52,919 nt of DNA from Enhygromyxa salina (GTDB lineage: Bacteria > Myxococcota_A > Polyangia > Nannocystales > Nannocystaceae): contig NZ_PVNK01000180.1 of assembly GCF_002994615.1 (NCBI RefSeq), positions 1 through 52,919 of the forward strand. Direction: 5' to 3'. The notes below the pieces were generated by a model. That model worked only from the letters and a program-made list of their open reading frames with translations. It was not told the origin of the DNA and searched no databases. The position numbers and the translations under genes were made by a program. Positions 50,892-52,919 of the stretch are shown here, piece by piece (within the stretch, counting starts at the first letter, position 1; the number at the start of each line of letters is the position of its first letter).

Positions 50892-52082
50892 GGCCGTCCT
50901 GGCCGCGGCCTCGATCTCCCACTCGTAGACGCTCTTGCCCTCACGCGTGAGCCTTGGCAGCAGATCGCCGAAGGCGTTGGCCTCGATCACGCGGTGGCGC
51001 TCGAGCCCGGGCTCGAGCAGCACGTCGACCCCGACGTGGAGGCAGCCATGGGCCGCGAACACGCGCTCGCAGCTGCGCATCGCGGCGTCCCACGCCGCGC
51101 TCGACATCCGTCGGCGGAGGCCGTCGAGGTCGCCTCGCTGCCCGCCGAGGTGCAAGTTGGTGATCGGGTGACGGCTCTGACGGACGACGCAAAACGCTGG
51201 CGCCCCGGCGACGACGAGCACGCGCAGATCGAAGCACCAGCGGTCGATCCTCGCCTTGGGTACCGCGCGCTCGATCTGCACGCCCTCGCCGATCAGCCAG
51301 CGCAGCAGCGCGTCGACCGGCTCGCGCTCGTGGAGCCGCTGCAGACGCAGGGAATTGAAGCGCCCGTTCTCGGCCGTGGCCACGGTCGTGAGCAGGAGGT
51401 CGCGCTGCGCGGGCGGCCGCCCGGGGAGGTGGCGGTAGAGCGCCAGGCACGAGGCCGACGAGCCGCTCGACAGCTTGACGAACACCGCGGGCCAGCGCTG
51501 CGCGACCATGGCCTCGCGCAGCTGCTCGGGCTCCTCGATCTGTGTCAGCCCCGGCAGCGGCTCGGGTACCGGGATCCCGAGCGCGGCGTAGCGGCGCGAG
51601 GTCTCGCGCTTGTCGAACAGCGCGCGAATGTCCGCGATCGGCGTGAGCACGCGCCAGCTCGGGCGCGCCCGCAGCACGCTCGCGAGGGTGTCGAGGTAGC
51701 GGACAAAGCCCGCGTGGTGCTGTCGCGGGGCCCGGATCTGGCCAAAGCGATAGGGCGTCCGCGCGAGCTCGGTCCGCGAGATCCGTTCGCAGCGTAGATC
51801 CGCGTCGAGCGCGTCCGCGCCGAGCTCGAGCAGCGTCCGCTCGATCTCGGGATCTTCGCCGCACGCGTCGATGCGGACCGTGAGCGGCTCGTCGGGCAGC
51901 GCCGCGAGGGCCGAGACGTCGCGCATCAACTCGCGGTGGGACAGCAGGATCGGCGGCGGCAGCCCCCGGCGATCGAGCGCGTCGACGAAGCCGGTCACGC
52001 GGCGGTTGTCGGGGTTGCCGATGATCAGATAGCGCGCCCGCTCCTCGGTCACCGGCCCAATGTAGCCTGAGTCCCAGCTCAT
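50880..52082 (-). CDS. STM4014-like ATP-grasp protein
   Basis: 400 aa from ATG 52082. The N-terminal third (ARYLIIGNPDNRRVTGFVDA, ELGADALDADLRCERISR) is a substrate-binding fold. The rest has ATP-grasp elements: FVKLSSGSSASCLALYRH, DRWCFDLRVLVVAG, SRHPITNLHLGGQRGDL and CLHVGVDVLLEPGLERHRVI then EANAFGDLL. This is the pattern of STM4014 family proteins, which ligate a carboxylate to an amine but whose product is unknown. It is divergent from the P-loop ATPase gene, 51 bases away. Confidence 0.75.
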   Translation of the reverse strand: MSWDSGYIGPVTEERARYLIIGNPDNRRVTGFVDALDRRGLPPPILLSHRELMRDVSALAALPDEPLTVRIDACGEDPEIERTLLELGADALDADLRCERISRTELARTPYRFGQIRAPRQHHAGFVRYLDTLASVLRARPSWRVLTPIADIRALFDKRETSRRYAALGIPVPEPLPGLTQIEEPEQLREAMVAQRWPAVFVKLSSGSSASCLALYRHLPGRPPAQRDLLLTTVATAENGRFNSLRLQRLHEREPVDALLRWLIGEGVQIERAVPKARIDRWCFDLRVLVVAGAPAFCVVRQSRHPITNLHLGGQRGDLDGLRRRMSSAAWDAAMRSCERVFAAHGCLHVGVDVLLEPGLERHRVIEANAFGDLLPRLTREGKSVYEWEIEAAARTASVE

Positions 52083-52133
52083 CCCGCAAATCCTGCGGTC
52101 GCCCACGGCGCTGACCCCTGCGATCGTGCGCGC

Positions 52134-52796
52134 ATGAGCGTCCCTGATCACCCTGCGCGCTCGAGCGAGGGCCGACACCTGTGCCGCATCGTCCTGACCG
52201 GGGGCCCGGGCGGTGGCAAGACCACCGCCGCCGACATGCTGCGCCGCGAGATCGGGGATCGCATCGTCGTGGTGCCAGAGTCGGCGACGATGCTGTTCTC
52301 GGGCGGGTTCCCCCGCTCGGACGAGCCCAACGCGCGCCAGGCCGTGCAGCGCGCGATCTTCCACGTCCAGCGCAACCTCGAGGATCTGCAGTCGGCCCGC
52401 TACCCGGAGCGCGTGCTCTTGTGCGATCGCGGGACCATCGACGGCGCCGCCTACTGGCCGGGCGATGACCCCGAGCAGTTCTTCGCCGAGCTCGGCACGA
52501 GCCTCGAGCAGGAGCTGCGTCGCTACGACGCCGTGCTCTTCTTCGAGACCGCGGCGATCGGAAATTTCTCAATCGAGACCGGCAACCCGGTCCGAACCGA
52601 GACCAACCGCGAGGCCGTGGCCCTCGATTGGCGTCTGCGCGAGCTGTGGAGCCAGCACCCCAACTTCGTGCTGATTCACCACAACCACTCGTTCATGGCC
52701 AAGCTGTTCGAGGGCCTCCACGTGCTCGGCGAATTGATTCGACGCTTCGCCGATGATGCCTGCCACGACGAACAAGGCCCACGCGAAAAAACCTAG
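52134..52796 (+). CDS. AAA-type P-loop ATPase/kinase-like protein
   Basis: 220 aa. A P-loop GGPGGGKTT (23-31), then VVPESATMLFSGGFPR, a Walker B-like RVLLCDRGTIDGAAYWP and an Arg-rich helix (NREAVALDWRLRELW). This pattern matches the NadR/AAA_28-like nucleotide kinases. The substrate is not clear. It is divergent from the ATP-grasp gene. The stop TAG (52794-52796) is inside a CTAG palindrome. Confidence 0.75.
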   Translation: MSVPDHPARSSEGRHLCRIVLTGGPGGGKTTAADMLRREIGDRIVVVPESATMLFSGGFPRSDEPNARQAVQRAIFHVQRNLEDLQSARYPERVLLCDRGTIDGAAYWPGDDPEQFFAELGTSLEQELRRYDAVLFFETAAIGNFSIETGNPVRTETNREAVALDWRLRELWSQHPNFVLIHHNHSFMAKLFEGLHVLGELIRRFADDACHDEQGPREKT

Positions 52797-52825
52797 CAGC
52801 CCGGGCTGCTAGCAGCCCGGGGTGC
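52793..52825. terminator. CTAG palindrome pair after the last gene
   Basis: CTAGCAGCCCGGGCTGCTAG (52793-52812) is a perfect palindrome containing the stop codon, immediately followed by CTAGCAGCCCGGGGTGC (52809-52825), sharing four bases. It introduces the truncated composite element. Confidence 0.7.
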
Positions 52826-52919
52826 AATGCCTCGCGCCGCCTCGCTTGGCCTTTTCGCCGATGGCTTTGTCGCCAAAACTTGCAGTACGCCCGGTACAGC
52901 GGCGTTTTGGCTTCGCGCC
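52826..52919. repeat. Second composite element, core inverted, cut by window end
   Basis: TTTTCGCCGATGGC at 52852-52865 is the left arm of the 79-bp unit. The bases after it are the reverse complement of the core at 24003-24053, so the core is flipped relative to its CTAG-flank compared with the copy at 23945-24067. The right arm lies beyond the window. Confidence 0.8.

Overview
The window looks like a chromosomal segment of a myxobacterium, most likely in or near the Nannocystaceae. The evidence is very high GC with strong G/C third positions, many lipoproteins with long Gly-Asp linkers, Cys-rich CGDG-type repeats, a formylglycine-enzyme-like lipoprotein, Cu-monooxygenase-like cytochromes and many two-component proteins. 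No rRNA, tRNA or CRISPR array was seen. Family assignments come from reading motifs; no database was searched.

Layout. 1-3.6 kb: a perfect 56-bp inverted repeat at the very edge, small or broken genes, a lipoprotein and an orphan 694-residue protein with an internal duplication. 3.9-6.7 kb: a hybrid histidine kinase coupled to a single-domain response regulator. 6.7-9.7 kb: an SCP2-like gene coupled to a glycyl-radical-enzyme homologue that lacks its catalytic residues. 9.8-15 kb: a leftward operon of an M1-type peptidase lipoprotein, a membrane protein and a VIT/VWA protein. 15-18.3 kb: tsaE, a small histone-fold protein and rlmKL. 18.4-29 kb: a repeat-rich plastic region with three tandem 90-bp repeats, two partly duplicated Cys-rich secreted proteins, a metzincin-protease operon, and an IS91-like transposase plus a fragment of a second copy around a lower-GC island that holds a truncated HNH gene. 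29-35 kb: a second hybrid kinase, a cytochrome/Cu-monooxygenase lipoprotein, and two lipoproteins with Gly-Asp repeats.

35.4-42 kb: a three-gene operon of a receiver-like protein, a SIR2-domain protein and an SMC/AAA-like ATPase, the best candidate for an undescribed defence system. 42-44.4 kb: a textbook sigma-54 promoter with paired upstream repeats in front of a stress flavin-oxidoreductase-like gene and mscS, then a zinc-finger/histone-fold fusion. 44.5-52.8 kb: a WGR/LRR protein, an NtrB/NtrC-type pair that could act on sigma-54 promoters, a YHYH lipoprotein, another lipoprotein, an STM4014-like ATP-grasp protein and a P-loop ATPase.

Several dispersed repeat families run through the window. 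One is a CTAG-ended palindrome in which the stop codon of at least four genes is embedded. Another is a 79-bp inverted-repeat element that occurs with its core in opposite orientations at 24.0 kb and at the window end.
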